Source: Mycobacterium colombiense (lineage in GTDB: Bacteria; Actinomycetota; Actinomycetes; Mycobacteriales; Mycobacteriaceae). From it: a DNA stretch of 64,000 nucleotides. Position numbers and translations under genes: made by a program. The notes below the pieces were generated by a model. It saw nothing but the letters and a program-made list of their open reading frames with translations, was not told the DNA's origin and did no database searches. Below, in pieces: positions 32,458-41,821 of the stretch (positions are counted from its first letter, which is position 1; every line of letters starts with the position of its first letter). The stretch lies in assembly GCF_003284935.1 (NCBI RefSeq), contig NZ_QMEV01000004.1, positions 118,323 to 182,322 of the forward strand, read 5' to 3'.

Positions 32458-33292
32458 TCGATTTCGCCAGCGCCGCCCGCACCCGGCGGATGATCGCGGC
32501 CGGCGGGTCCTCCGCGACCACCCGGACCACGATCCACCCCAGCTGCTCGAGCATCTCCAGCCGCCGAATGTCCTTGACGTATTGCCTTCGGTCGGTGCGA
32601 TGTTGATCGCCGTCGTACTCCACCGCGACCATCGATTCCGGCCAGCCCATGTCCAAGTAGGCGACCGGAAGGCCGTCGACCCCCGGCACCGGAATCTGGG
32701 TCTTCGGCCGGGGCAGGCCCGCGTCGATCAGGAGCAGCCGCAAGTAGCTTTCCCGCGGCGACTGTGCGCCTGGATCGACCAGGTCGAGCGCGGCCTCCAG
32801 CCGCCGCAGCCCGGGCGTACGGGGGTGTGTCATGGCGACCCCCAACACGTCCTCGGCCTTGAAACCCGTTGCGCGGGCGAGCGCGTCGAGCCGGACGACG
32901 GCCGAGCGGACCGCGCCCCGCCGCCCGATGTCGAAGGCGGTTCGCGCCGGTGTGGTGACGGCGAGCCCGTCGCGCAGCTGCGTCTCGCCGGCACGCAGCG
33001 TGTCCCGGCGCGTCAGCACCCCGCCCGGAGGGCGGGTGTTGGTGTGGATCAGCTCAACCGGAACACCGTCGGGAATCCAGTCGGCACCGTGCAGCGCCGC
33101 CGCGGCCGCTCCCCCGATGACCGCCCTGCGGCCCGACCAAAGCCAGGCGGCCCGGGTGCGCACCGGCAGCGACGCCTCCACGTGTGCGGGCAGATAGACG
33201 TTCGGAAACACCGCGCGATAGGCCGCCCGCAGCTGGTGGCGACTCAGCCTTCCCGACGTCAACTCCTCGCTGCCGATGAAGGGTTCCTCCAT
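32438..33292 (-). CDS. AbiEi-like / DUF559-type endonuclease-fold protein
   Basis: 284 residues from ATG 33292 (a GTG at 33301 is an alternative). The N-terminal half resembles the AbiEi antitoxin-type winged helix: LTSGRLSRHQLRAAYRAVFPNVYLPA and then RTRAAWLWSGRRAVIGGAAAAALHGADWIPDGVPVEL. The C-terminal quarter (about 195-280) has the Vsr/PD-(D/E)xK-like DUF559 pattern: AYLDMGWPESMVAVEYDGDQHR with Asp and Glu, then LGWIVVRVVAEDP. The family is multicopy in mycobacteria and its function is unproven. The last six or so codons are formed by the dispersed repeat, so its C-terminus has probably been changed by repeat insertion. Confidence 0.8.
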   Translation of the reverse strand: MEEPFIGSEELTSGRLSRHQLRAAYRAVFPNVYLPAHVEASLPVRTRAAWLWSGRRAVIGGAAAAALHGADWIPDGVPVELIHTNTRPPGGVLTRRDTLRAGETQLRDGLAVTTPARTAFDIGRRGAVRSAVVRLDALARATGFKAEDVLGVAMTHPRTPGLRRLEAALDLVDPGAQSPRESYLRLLLIDAGLPRPKTQIPVPGVDGLPVAYLDMGWPESMVAVEYDGDQHRTDRRQYVKDIRRLEMLEQLGWIVVRVVAEDPPAAIIRRVRAALAKSTVNPWL

Positions 33293-33354
33293 GCCGGGCA
33301 CACTCGCACCCGGAAGTCGGTCGGGGTGTGCGGCTATCCACAGGGCCGCTAGGG

Positions 33355-34521
33355 CTAGGTGGCGCCTAGCACACTCACGCAGTCGCGGGCGATGGCCAGT
33401 TCTTCGTTGGTCGGCACCACCAGCACGGCGATCGGTGAATCGTCGGCGGAAATCTGGCGCGCCCCTTTGCCGCCACCGAGGTTACGGCGCTCGTCGAGCA
33501 CGATGCCCAGTTCTTCCATGCCGGCCACCGCGTCGCGGCGCACCGCGGGGTCGTTCTCGCCGATGCCGGCGGTGAAGCTGATGACGTCGGTGTGCCCCAG
33601 CACCGCCAGGTAGGCGCCGACGTACTTGCGCAGCCGGTGGGTGAACACGCTGTATGCCAATTGCGCTGCCTGGTCGCCGGATTCGATCATGGTGCGCAGC
33701 CGGCGAAAGTCGCGCTGGCCGGACAGCCCCAGCACTCCCGACCGCTGGTTGAGCATCGACTCGATGTCGTCGACTCCCATGTCGGCCGCGTGGGACAGGT
33801 AACCGACGACGCTGGGATCGATATCACCGCTGCGGGTGCCCATCACCAGCCCCTCCAGCGGGGTCAGCCCCATCGAGGTGTCCAACGGCCGGGTGCCGGC
33901 GATCGCCGAGGCGGAGCAACCGTTACCCAGGTGCAGCACAATCTGTTTCAGGTTGCCGACGGGCCGGTCCAGGAAGCTCGCGGCCTGCTCGCTGACGTAG
34001 CGGTGCGACGTGCCGTGGAAACCGTACCGGCGGATCTGATATCGCTGAGCCAGGTCCCGGTCGATCGCATAGGTGGCCGCCGCGGGCGGCAGGTCGTGGA
34101 AGAACCCAGTGTCGAACACCGCGATGTGGGCGATGTCGGGCAGCAGCTTTCGCGCGACCTCGATCCCTGTGAGCGCGGGCGGATTGTGCAGCGGGGCCAG
34201 CTCGGACAATTCGTGCAGCCGGCCGATCACCGCATCGTCGAGCAGCGTGGGCTGATAGAAAGTGTTGCCGCCGTGCACCACCCGATGCCCCACCGCGACG
34301 ATACCGCTGTTCTTCAGGTCGATGCCGTCGTCTGCCAGCGCGTCGAACGCGCGGCGCAGCGCGGCATCATGGTCGGGAACCGACGACGATTCCTCCCCGA
34401 TCCGCTCCACCAGGCCGGTCGCCCGCGCGGCGCCCGAATCCGGATCTACCACTTGGTATTTCAGCGACGACGAGCCGGAGTTGATCACCAGCACCAGGCG
34501 CGAGCCGCTCGCTTCCATCAC
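33355..34521 (-). CDS. ackA: Acetate kinase
   Basis: Interconverts acetate and acetyl phosphate with ATP. 388 residues. Motifs: [21 protein letters not shown] at the N-terminus, [12 protein letters not shown] (about 101-112), [49 protein letters not shown] (about 184-199) with the catalytic region, [11 protein letters not shown] and [15 protein letters not shown]. The start overlaps the pta stop by 4 bp (ATGA). Confidence 0.97.
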   Translation of the reverse strand: MMEASGSRLVLVINSGSSSLKYQVVDPDSGAARATGLVERIGEESSSVPDHDAALRRAFDALADDGIDLKNSGIVAVGHRVVHGGNTFYQPTLLDDAVIGRLHELSELAPLHNPPALTGIEVARKLLPDIAHIAVFDTGFFHDLPPAAATYAIDRDLAQRYQIRRYGFHGTSHRYVSEQAASFLDRPVGNLKQIVLHLGNGCSASAIAGTRPLDTSMGLTPLEGLVMGTRSGDIDPSVVGYLSHAADMGVDDIESMLNQRSGVLGLSGQRDFRRLRTMIESGDQAAQLAYSVFTHRLRKYVGAYLAVLGHTDVISFTAGIGENDPAVRRDAVAGMEELGIVLDERRNLGGGKGARQISADDSPIAVLVVPTNEELAIARDCVSVLGAT

Positions 34522-36584
34522 GGCTGTCCCTGCGCCTGGATCGCGGTGATGGCCACGGTGTTGACGATGTCTTCGACCAGCGCGCCCCGCGACAGGTCGT
34601 TGACCGGCTTGCGTAGGCCCTGCAGCACCGGGCCGATGGCGAGCGCACCCGCGCTGCGCTGCACCGCTTTGTAGGTGTTGTTGCCGGTGTTGAGGTCGGG
34701 AAAGATCAGCACGGTGGCGCGACCGGCCACCGGCGAGTCGCGCAATTTGGTGGCCGCGACCGACGGTTCGATCGCGGCGTCGTACTGGATGGGCCCCTCC
34801 ACCGGCAGATCGGGATCGCGTTTGCGCACCAATTCCGTTGCCGCTCTGACCTTGTCGACGTCCGCACCGGTACCGGAGTCGCCGGTAGAATACGACAGCA
34901 TCGCCACCCGCGGTTCGATGCCGAACCGCGCGGCGGTGCGCGCCGAAGAGATGGCGATGTCGGCCAGCTGCTCCGGTGTCGGGTTCGGGATGATCGCGCA
35001 GTCACCGTACGCCAGCACCCGGTCGGGCAGGCACATCAGGAAGATGCTGGACACCGTCGAGACATCCGGGACCGTCTTGATGATCTCGAATGCCGGCCGC
35101 ACGGTGTGCGCCGTGGTGTGCGCGGCCCCGGACACCATGCCATCGACATGGGAGTTGTACACCAGCATGGTGCCGAAATACGTCGCGTCGCGCATGGCCT
35201 CGCGGGCCTGCTCGACGGTGACGCCCTTGGCTTTGCGCAATTCGGCGTACTGGTCGGCGAATTCGTGGCGCAGCGGGCTGCTGCGCGGATCGATGACGGT
35301 CGCGTCGCCCAGATCCACACCGAGCTCTCCTGCCCGCTGGCGGATGTGGCCTTCGTCGCCCAGGATGGTCAGGTCGGCGACGCGGCGCTGCAGCACCCGG
35401 CCGGCCGACCGCAGGATACGGTCGTCGTCCCCTTCGGGTAGCACGATGTGCTTGCGATCCGCCCGTGCCTGCAGCGTCAGCTGGTGAATGAACATCTGCG
35501 GCGTGACCACGGTGGGAATCGGAATAGCAAGCTGCGCAAGCAGATCGGCGATATCGACGTGGCTGTCCATCAGCTCCAGCGCGGTGTCGATCTTGCGTTG
35601 CGAGGTCGCCGTGACCCGGCCGCGGGCCGAGGCCGCCGCGCTGGCCGTGTCGTAGGTGCCCAGCGCCGTCGCGACGATCGGCAGGCGCAGCCGAAGCCCG
35701 GCGACCAGGGCGGCGATGGACGGATGCAGCGCAAAACCCCCGTTGAGCACGATGCACGACAGCGACGGGAAGCCTTCCGCCGCATGGGCGCTGGCGACGG
35801 CGAGCACCACGTCGGAGCGGTCACCCGGCGTGATGACCGCCATGCCGTCGCGCAGGCGTTCCAGGACGTGGTCGGCGGTCATTCCGGCGACCAGCACGCC
35901 GGTGACCTCGCGCTCGCGCAGGGACTCCTCGCCGCTGACCGGCGTTCCACCGACCGCCTTTTCCAGCTCGGCCACCGTCGGCGCGGACAGCAGCGGCGCG
36001 TCGGGCAGCACGTAGCTGCGCTGCGGGAAGCTACGCAGGGCCTGGGCGACGTCGGCGAGCTCGGCGGGCTCACAGCGGTTGGCCACCACGGCGGCGGTGT
36101 GGGCGTGCTGGGCGTCCAGTTCGGCCAGGCAGACCTCGACGACGCTGGCGACCTCGGCGGGCGTGCGCCCCTTGCCGCTGACCGTCAGCAACAGCGGCGC
36201 ACCGAGATTGACCGCGATGCGCGCGTTGGTCGAAAGCTCGGCGGGCCGGGTCACGTCGGTGTAATCGCTTCCGACGATCACCACCACGTCGCACGCGTCG
36301 GCCACCGCGTGGTAGGCGTCGACGATGGCGGCGATGGCCGCGTCGCCGTCGGCGTGCAACTGCTGATAGGTGACGCCGACGCATTGTTCGTACGTCAGCC
36401 CCGCGGTGGTCCGCGACAACAACAATTCGAGGATGTAGTCGCGGTCCTCGCCGTCGTCGGAGCGCGTAATGGGCCGGAACACACCGACTTTGGCGACGGT
36501 CGCGGTCAGCCGGTGCAGCAACCCCAGCGCGACCGTCGACTTGCCGGTCTCCGGCTCGGGGGCCGCGATGTAGATCGCTGTCAC
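34518..36584 (-). CDS. pta: Phosphate acetyltransferase
   Basis: Converts acetyl-CoA and phosphate to acetyl phosphate. 688 residues from GTG 36584, close to the 690 of the M. tuberculosis protein. It is the long form: an N-terminal P-loop BioD-like domain ([23 protein letters not shown], about 4-26), a central DRTGG domain (about 220-330) and the C-terminal PTA_PTB catalytic domain (about 365-688; [50 protein letters not shown]-like [18 protein letters not shown]). Coupled to ackA. Confidence 0.96.
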   Translation of the reverse strand: MTAIYIAAPEPETGKSTVALGLLHRLTATVAKVGVFRPITRSDDGEDRDYILELLLSRTTAGLTYEQCVGVTYQQLHADGDAAIAAIVDAYHAVADACDVVVIVGSDYTDVTRPAELSTNARIAVNLGAPLLLTVSGKGRTPAEVASVVEVCLAELDAQHAHTAAVVANRCEPAELADVAQALRSFPQRSYVLPDAPLLSAPTVAELEKAVGGTPVSGEESLREREVTGVLVAGMTADHVLERLRDGMAVITPGDRSDVVLAVASAHAAEGFPSLSCIVLNGGFALHPSIAALVAGLRLRLPIVATALGTYDTASAAASARGRVTATSQRKIDTALELMDSHVDIADLLAQLAIPIPTVVTPQMFIHQLTLQARADRKHIVLPEGDDDRILRSAGRVLQRRVADLTILGDEGHIRQRAGELGVDLGDATVIDPRSSPLRHEFADQYAELRKAKGVTVEQAREAMRDATYFGTMLVYNSHVDGMVSGAAHTTAHTVRPAFEIIKTVPDVSTVSSIFLMCLPDRVLAYGDCAIIPNPTPEQLADIAISSARTAARFGIEPRVAMLSYSTGDSGTGADVDKVRAATELVRKRDPDLPVEGPIQYDAAIEPSVAATKLRDSPVAGRATVLIFPDLNTGNNTYKAVQRSAGALAIGPVLQGLRKPVNDLSRGALVEDIVNTVAITAIQAQGQP

Positions 36585-36607
36585 TGGATGGGCACGGCGG
36601 CGCAGAC

Positions 36608-37618
36608 CTATGCCAGCCGCCGCAGCCGCGGCGCCAGGTCCTTTTCGAAGAGCTCCAGGAACCGGCGCTGGTCGTGGCCGGGCGCGTGGAACACCAGGTG
36701 GTTGAGGCCCCATTTCACGTACTGGCCGACCTTTTCGACCGCCTCGTCGGGATCCGACGCCACGATCCAGCGCTTGGCGACCTGCTCGATGGGCAGCTCG
36801 TCGGCGGCCTTCTCCATTTCCAGCGGGTCGTGAATGCTGGTCTTCTGTTCGGCCGTCAGCGACAGCGGCGCCCAGAACCGGGTGTTCTCCAGCGCCTTGT
36901 CCGGGTCGGTGTCGTAGGAGATCTTGATCTCGATCATGCGGTCGATGTCGTCGGGATTCTTGCCGGCCGCCTCCGCGCCCTCCTTCATGGCGGGCATCAG
37001 CTTGTCCTTGTACAGCTCCTCGCCCTTGCCGGAGGTGCAGATGAAGCCGTCACCGGCGCGGCCGGCGTACTTGGCCACCTGCGGACCGCCCGCGGCGATG
37101 TAGATCGGGATGCCGCCCTCGGGCACGTCATAGATGGAGGCGCCCTTGGTGTGGTAGTACTCGCCCTCGAAGTCGACGCGGTCGCCCAGCCACAGTTCGC
37201 GCATCAGCCGCACCGATTCACGCAGCCGGGCATAGCGTTCCTTGAACTCCGGCCACTCGCCCTCGTATCCGGTGGCGATCTCGTTGAGCGACTCGCCGGT
37301 GCCGACACCGAGGAAGATGCGATCCGGATACAGGCACCCCATCGTGGCGAACGCCTGCGCGATGACGGCGGGGTTGTACCGGAAGGTCGGGGTGAGCACC
37401 GAGGTGCCCAGCACCAGCCTCTTGGTGCGCTCGCCGACGGCGGTCATCCAGGCCAGCGAGAACGGGGCGTGTCCACCCTCGTGCCGCCACGGCTGGAAGT
37501 GGTCACTGACGGTGGCGCTGTCCATGCCGTGCCCCTCGGCGGCGACAGCGAGTTCGACGAGCTCGCGCGGTGCAAATTGTTCAGCGGACGCTTTGTATCC
37601 GAGTTTCAGTTCAGCCAC
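36608..37618 (-). CDS. fgd1: F420-dependent glucose-6-phosphate dehydrogenase
   Basis: Oxidises glucose 6-phosphate while reducing coenzyme F420. This supplies F420H2 for nitroimidazole activation and redox defence. 336 residues, the same length as the M. tuberculosis enzyme. Luciferase-like fold with [44 protein letters not shown] (about 35-58), [33 protein letters not shown] (about 81-113) and [28 protein letters not shown]. It sits 23 bp upstream of pta and is probably cotranscribed. Confidence 0.96.
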   Translation of the reverse strand: MAELKLGYKASAEQFAPRELVELAVAAEGHGMDSATVSDHFQPWRHEGGHAPFSLAWMTAVGERTKRLVLGTSVLTPTFRYNPAVIAQAFATMGCLYPDRIFLGVGTGESLNEIATGYEGEWPEFKERYARLRESVRLMRELWLGDRVDFEGEYYHTKGASIYDVPEGGIPIYIAAGGPQVAKYAGRAGDGFICTSGKGEELYKDKLMPAMKEGAEAAGKNPDDIDRMIEIKISYDTDPDKALENTRFWAPLSLTAEQKTSIHDPLEMEKAADELPIEQVAKRWIVASDPDEAVEKVGQYVKWGLNHLVFHAPGHDQRRFLELFEKDLAPRLRRLA

Positions 37619-37715
37619 TCGTTCTTTCTACTCCTGTCTTGACCGTCGCGATCCGCCGCGGCCCGGCTGCGAAGCGCTTGCGATCGCTCCTCGCGCCGCT
37701 CCTACACTCGCGGGC

Positions 37716-38462
37716 ATGGGATCGGCCCCGACGCTTGTTCAAGTGACCGACACGGTGTACCTCGCCCAGGGCGAGGCCGTTAACTGGACGCTGGTCGTCG
37801 ACGGCACTGGCGTGCTGCTGATCGACGCCGGGTACCCCGGCGACCGCGAGAACGTGCTGTCGTCGCTGCGGGAGCTGAGCTACGGCCCCGGCGACGTGCG
37901 CGCCGTGCTGCTCACCCACGCACACATCGACCACCTGGGTTCGGCGATCTGGCTCGCCCACGAATACGGCACCGCCGTGTACTGCCACGCCGAGGAAGTG
38001 GGCCACGCCAAGCGCGAATATCTGGAGCAGGCATCCGTTTTCGATGTGGCGCTGCGTATTTGGCGGCCACGCTGGGCGGCGTGGGGCCTGCACGTGCTGC
38101 GCAGCGGCGGCCTGATCCGCGACGGCATCCCCTCCACCCAGCCGTTGACCGCCGACGTGGCGGACGGGCTGCCGGGCCGGCCGAGGCCGGTGTTCACCCC
38201 GGGGCACACCAGCGGGCATTGCTCGTACGTGGTGGACGGGGTGCTGGTCAGCGGCGACGCGCTGATCACCGGGCACCCACTGCTGCGCCGGGGTGGTCCG
38301 CAGCTGCTGCCCGCGGTGTTCAGCCACAGCCAGCAGAATTCGCTGCGCAGCCTGGACGCGCTGGCGCTGCTGGACACCGAGGTCTTGTTGCCCGGGCACG
38401 GCGACGTGTGGCGCGGCCCGATCCGGGAGGCGACCGCTCGGGCGATCTCGCTGGCTCGGTGA
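37716..38462 (+). CDS. Metallo-beta-lactamase-fold hydrolase (Rv0406c-like)
   Basis: 248 residues. The dinuclear-metal motifs are all present: LLTHAHIDHLGSA (HxHxDH, about 66-78), the distal GHTSGHCSYV His (about 165-174), SGDALITGHP Asp (about 182-191) and LPGHGDVW (about 228-235). The N-terminus matches the family (VQVTDTVYLAQGEAVNWTLV). A broad MBL-fold esterase or glyoxalase-II-like activity is expected; the substrate is unknown. Divergent from fgd1 with 97 bp between. Confidence 0.92.
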   Translation: MGSAPTLVQVTDTVYLAQGEAVNWTLVVDGTGVLLIDAGYPGDRENVLSSLRELSYGPGDVRAVLLTHAHIDHLGSAIWLAHEYGTAVYCHAEEVGHAKREYLEQASVFDVALRIWRPRWAAWGLHVLRSGGLIRDGIPSTQPLTADVADGLPGRPRPVFTPGHTSGHCSYVVDGVLVSGDALITGHPLLRRGGPQLLPAVFSHSQQNSLRSLDALALLDTEVLLPGHGDVWRGPIREATARAISLAR

Positions 38463-38559
38463 CCGCCGATTCGGGGCCCGATCTCGCTCCGGTGACCGAT
38501 CGACGGCAATAGGCCAAAGACGGTCGTCCGGCGGGCACGAGCAGCCCTGGCGAAACTGG

Positions 38560-38675
38560 CTGTGAATTCACGGCTTTGAGTGTGAATCGTCGGCGTTGAG
38601 TGTGAACCTAGGGCGGGTGCTGTCGGCGTGTCGCCGCCAAGAATTCACACTGAAAGCCGACGATTCACACTCAAC
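38560..38675 (+). repeat. Dispersed intergenic repeat, copy B (TGTGAAT motif family)
   Basis: Plus-strand order: CTGTGAATTC, GGCTTTGAGTGTGAATCG, an extra GGCGTTGAGTGTGAACC unit absent from copy A, the core TCGGCGTGTCGCCGCC, then TTCACACTGAAAGCC and GATTCACACTCAAC. The first and last units are inverted repeats of each other (GAGTGTGAATCGTCGG against CCGACGATTCACACTC), so it can form a long stem. Homologous to 32384-32457 on the other strand. Confidence 0.75.
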
Positions 38676-38722
38676 CGGCGACGGCGAAGGCGACCCGGCG
38701 ACGGCCAAGGCCACGCACACGC

Positions 38723-39226
38723 TCAGGTCAGCCACTTCTCGAACGCGATCGGAACGAACGGGCCCCACGACGGCAGCGGGTCCGGTGGTATCCGGGTGTA
38801 TCCCGTCGCGTCGTAGAGCGCCTCGGCCTCGGGCTGCCGGTTGCCGGTGATCAGGTAGAGCCGCCGATAGCCGCGCGCCAGGGTTTCGGCCTCCAGCGCC
38901 GCCAGCAGCGCCTTCGCGTAGCCGCGGCGCCGGTGCGCGGCGTCGGTCCAGATCCGCTTCAGTTCCGCGGTGTCGGCGTCGTAGCGGCGAAACGCGCCGC
39001 CGGTCACCGGCACGCCGTCCACCACGCCGATCAGCAGGCCGCCGTCCGGCGGCGCCAACTCGGCCTCCGGCACGGGCAGCCAGGTCAGGTGGGTGCTCGG
39101 CGTGCCGCCGTACCGTTGCGCATACTCGACGGCCAGTTCGGCCAGCAGCGGTTGCGCCAGCGGGTCGTCGTGGGCGGCCGAGAAGAACCGCAGCTGGCCG
39201 TGGGGCGTTGATTCCGGCATCACCAA
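38723..39226 (-). CDS. GNAT-family N-acetyltransferase
   Basis: 167 residues. The GNAT core is seen in GGLLIGVVDGVPVTGGAFRRYDADTAELKRIWTDAAHRRRGYAKALLAALEAETLARGYRRLYLITG, in which RRRGYAKALL is the acetyl-CoA pyrophosphate loop. The C-terminal PEAEALYDATGYTRI is the usual last helix and strand. Substrate unknown. It begins 3 bp after the methyltransferase stop. An ATG at 39220 is an alternative start. Confidence 0.88.
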   Translation of the reverse strand: MVMPESTPHGQLRFFSAAHDDPLAQPLLAELAVEYAQRYGGTPSTHLTWLPVPEAELAPPDGGLLIGVVDGVPVTGGAFRRYDADTAELKRIWTDAAHRRRGYAKALLAALEAETLARGYRRLYLITGNRQPEAEALYDATGYTRIPPDPLPSWGPFVPIAFEKWLT

Positions 39227-39229
39227 GCA

Positions 39230-40111
39230 TCAAACGCGTGTCGCGGTGACGTATTCCGGGATGAACTCCGAGTCGCCGGGCCCGGTCCGTCGCCGGCCGC
39301 CCAGGCCCATCGCACCCAACAGTTCGGCGATGCGGCGGCCGGTCGTTTCCCAACCGTGGGACGCCAAATAGTCTGGCACATAATGGTATTCACCGGGATA
39401 GGTCAGGCTGGCCAGGTCGACGTCCAGACCGCGCTGCCGCCAGCCCTCGACGAAGGCGCGCTCGGCCCCGAGCTGCAACGGATTCCACGTGGGCATGTGG
39501 TCGGCGGTGAACCGGCTACCGGGAGCGCTCGACGCGGTGACGGCGTCGAGCAGTTGATTCTGTTCGCCCGGTGGCAGGTACCCGACGAGCAACTGCTCGG
39601 CGACCCAGACCGTGGGCTCGGCGGCGTCGAACCCGACCCGGCGCAGCGCCGCCGGCCAATCCTGGCGCAGCTCAACGCCGACCGCGCACCGGCGGGTGGC
39701 CAACGCGGCGTCCAGTCCGCGCAGCACCTCGGCCTTGAAGTCGAGCACCTGCGGCCGATCGATCTCGTAGACCGTGGTGCCCTTGGGCCACCACAGCCGG
39801 TACGCCCGGGTGTCCAGGCCCGCCGCCAGGATGACCACCTGCCGGATCCCCGCCAGGCCGGCGCCCGCGAGGAATTCGTCCACGAACCGCGTGTGCGCCG
39901 CCAGCACGTCCATCAGCGCCGTCATGGCCGGGTCGTCGCCCTCGTCGGCCGCGAAGACGTGATCCTTGATCGCGCGGGTGAGGTAGTCGATGCCGACGGC
40001 GGTCACCAGCGGCTCGGCGAACGGATCGTTCAGCAGGCCCTGGTGGGTGGCCACCGCCCGCGCCGCCGCCCCGAAGGTCGCGGTCACCGCCAGGTCGGCC
40101 GTCTGCGCCAT
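39230..40111 (-). CDS. SAM-dependent methyltransferase of the TIGR00027/LCMT type
   Basis: 293 residues. Mycobacterial family signature: RAVATHQGLLNDPFAEPLVTAVG, then AAHTRFVDEFLAGAGLAGIRQVVILAAGLDTRAYRLWWPKGTTVYEIDRPQVLDFKAEVL (about 70-130), in which the ILAAGLDTRAYRL loop binds SAM. Many paralogues exist in mycobacteria and O-methylation of a carboxylate or polyketide is suspected. Followed by the GNAT gene and preceded by the DUF3054 gene on the same strand (7-bp gap). Confidence 0.92.
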   Translation of the reverse strand: MAQTADLAVTATFGAAARAVATHQGLLNDPFAEPLVTAVGIDYLTRAIKDHVFAADEGDDPAMTALMDVLAAHTRFVDEFLAGAGLAGIRQVVILAAGLDTRAYRLWWPKGTTVYEIDRPQVLDFKAEVLRGLDAALATRRCAVGVELRQDWPAALRRVGFDAAEPTVWVAEQLLVGYLPPGEQNQLLDAVTASSAPGSRFTADHMPTWNPLQLGAERAFVEGWRQRGLDVDLASLTYPGEYHYVPDYLASHGWETTGRRIAELLGAMGLGGRRRTGPGDSEFIPEYVTATRV

Positions 40112-40118
40112 GGTCGTC

Positions 40119-40490
40119 TCAGACCCCGGAGCGGCGCCGCAGGGTCAGGCCGGCGACCACCCGCCAGCCCAGCAACAACAGCGCGGTGACGGTCGTCGCC
40201 ACCACCACGAAACTTGCCGCCACGCCCGCGGAGCTCGCCTTGCGCAACAGCATGCCGACGACCACGGTGGACAACCACACGACGACCCCGGTCGGCGCCA
40301 CCGCGGTCGGCCGCCGCCACGCGCGGGACACGAGCCACCCGACGACGGTGCCGGTGAGAAACGGCCACGCCGTCACGGCGACGCCGGTGATGTCGAGACC
40401 TTCGTCGTGGCTGCGGCGCCCCACGGCGCAGAACACCAGCACGCCGATGACGTCCACCGCGAGCCAGGCCGGCCGTTGGAGCCTAAGCAT
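40119..40490 (-). CDS. DUF3054 integral membrane protein (Rv0401-like)
   Basis: 123 residues with four hydrophobic helices. Family signature: LAVDVIGVLVFCAVGRRSHDEGLDITGVAVTAWPFLTGTVVGWL (about 10-53), with RRSHDEG between helices 1 and 2. Length and sequence match Rv0401. Function unknown. It is divergent from fadE7, with 136 bp for both promoters. Confidence 0.92.
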   Translation of the reverse strand: MLRLQRPAWLAVDVIGVLVFCAVGRRSHDEGLDITGVAVTAWPFLTGTVVGWLVSRAWRRPTAVAPTGVVVWLSTVVVGMLLRKASSAGVAASFVVVATTVTALLLLGWRVVAGLTLRRRSGV

Positions 40491-40626
40491 GCAGCGAGAC
40501 TACCGGGACGACGCACAATCCTTGACCGTGCAGCGGTGGTGAACCTAAATTCGTCCGCAATGAATGTCCATTCACTGCGGCGGTCCGGCGTGGTAACCGG
40601 CGGCCCGGCGGTGGCAGGCTGAGGGC

Positions 40627-41811
40627 ATGAGCACTCAGACACCGCCCGCCTTCGACCGCGACGACCCGCTCGGCCTCGACGCCTCGCTTTCCAGCGACGA
40701 GCTCGCGGTGCGCGACACCGTCAGGGAATTCTGCGCCGAGCACGTCCTGCCGCACGTGGCGGAGTGGTTCGAGATCGGCGACCTCCCGGTGCGGGAACTG
40801 GCCAAGGGCTTCGGCCAGCTCGGCCTGCTGGGCATGCACCTGGAGGGCTACGGCTGCGGCGGCGCCTCGGCCGTGCACTACGGGCTGGCGTGCGTGGAGC
40901 TGGAGGCCGCCGATTCCGGCCTTCGATCGATGGTCTCGGTGCAGGGTTCGCTGGCCATGTTCGCCATTTGGAATTTCGGATCCGAGGAGCAGAAGCAGGA
41001 ATGGCTGCCCGGCATGGCCACCGGCGAGGTGCTCGGCTGCTTCGGGCTGACCGAACCCGACGTCGGCTCCGATCCCGCGGCCATGAAAACCCGGGCGCGC
41101 CAAGACGGTTCGGACTGGGTGCTCAACGGCCGCAAGCTGTGGATCACCAACGGCTCGGTGGCCGACGTCGCGGTCGTCTGGGCCGCCACCGACGACGGGA
41201 TCCGCGGCTTCATCGTGCCCACCAAGACACCGGGCTTCTCCGCCAACACGATTCATCACAAGCTGTCGCTGCGGGCCTCGATCACCAGCGAGCTGGTGCT
41301 CGACGACGTGCGGGTGCCCGCCGAGGCGATGCTGCCCGAGGCCAAGGGGCTGCGCGGCCCGCTGTCCTGCCTGTCCGAGGCGCGCTACGGGATCGTCTGG
41401 GGCTCCATGGGGGCGGCGCGCTCGGCGTGGCAGGCGGCACTGGATTACGCCACGCAACGCACCCAGTTCGGCCGTCCCATCGCCGGATTCCAGCTGACCC
41501 AGGCCAAGCTCGTCGACATGGCGGTCGAGCTGCACAAGGGCCAGCTGCTCTCGCTACACCTCGGCCGCCTCAAGGACAGCGTCGGGCTGCGACCCGAGCA
41601 GGTCAGCTTCGGCAAGCTCAACAACACCCGCGAGGCGATCAAGATCTGCCGCACGGCGCGAACCATATTGGGCGGCAACGGGATATCGCTGGAATACCCC
41701 GTCATCCGGCACATGGTCAACCTGGAATCGGTGCTGACCTACGAGGGCACACCCGAGATGCACCAGCTCGTCCTCGGCCAGGCGTTCACCGGCAGCGACG
41801 CCTTCCGCTGA
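40627..41811 (+). CDS. fadE7: Acyl-CoA dehydrogenase FadE7 (glutaryl-CoA dehydrogenase type)
   Basis: 394 residues. ACAD features: MVSVQGSLAMFAIWNFGSEEQKQEWLPGMATGEVLGCFGLTEPDVGSDPAAMKTRARQ (about 100-157), WVLNGRKLWITNGSVADV, FGRPIAGFQLTQAKLVDMA and, near the C-terminus, MVNLESVLTYEGTPEMHQLVLGQAFTG with the catalytic-base Glu in TYEGT. This last stretch is closest to glutaryl-CoA dehydrogenases, suggesting a short dicarboxylyl-CoA substrate. First gene of a fadE-fadE-tetR unit. Confidence 0.92.
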   Translation: MSTQTPPAFDRDDPLGLDASLSSDELAVRDTVREFCAEHVLPHVAEWFEIGDLPVRELAKGFGQLGLLGMHLEGYGCGGASAVHYGLACVELEAADSGLRSMVSVQGSLAMFAIWNFGSEEQKQEWLPGMATGEVLGCFGLTEPDVGSDPAAMKTRARQDGSDWVLNGRKLWITNGSVADVAVVWAATDDGIRGFIVPTKTPGFSANTIHHKLSLRASITSELVLDDVRVPAEAMLPEAKGLRGPLSCLSEARYGIVWGSMGAARSAWQAALDYATQRTQFGRPIAGFQLTQAKLVDMAVELHKGQLLSLHLGRLKDSVGLRPEQVSFGKLNNTREAIKICRTARTILGGNGISLEYPVIRHMVNLESVLTYEGTPEMHQLVLGQAFTGSDAFR

Positions 41812-41821
41812 CAGGAGACCG

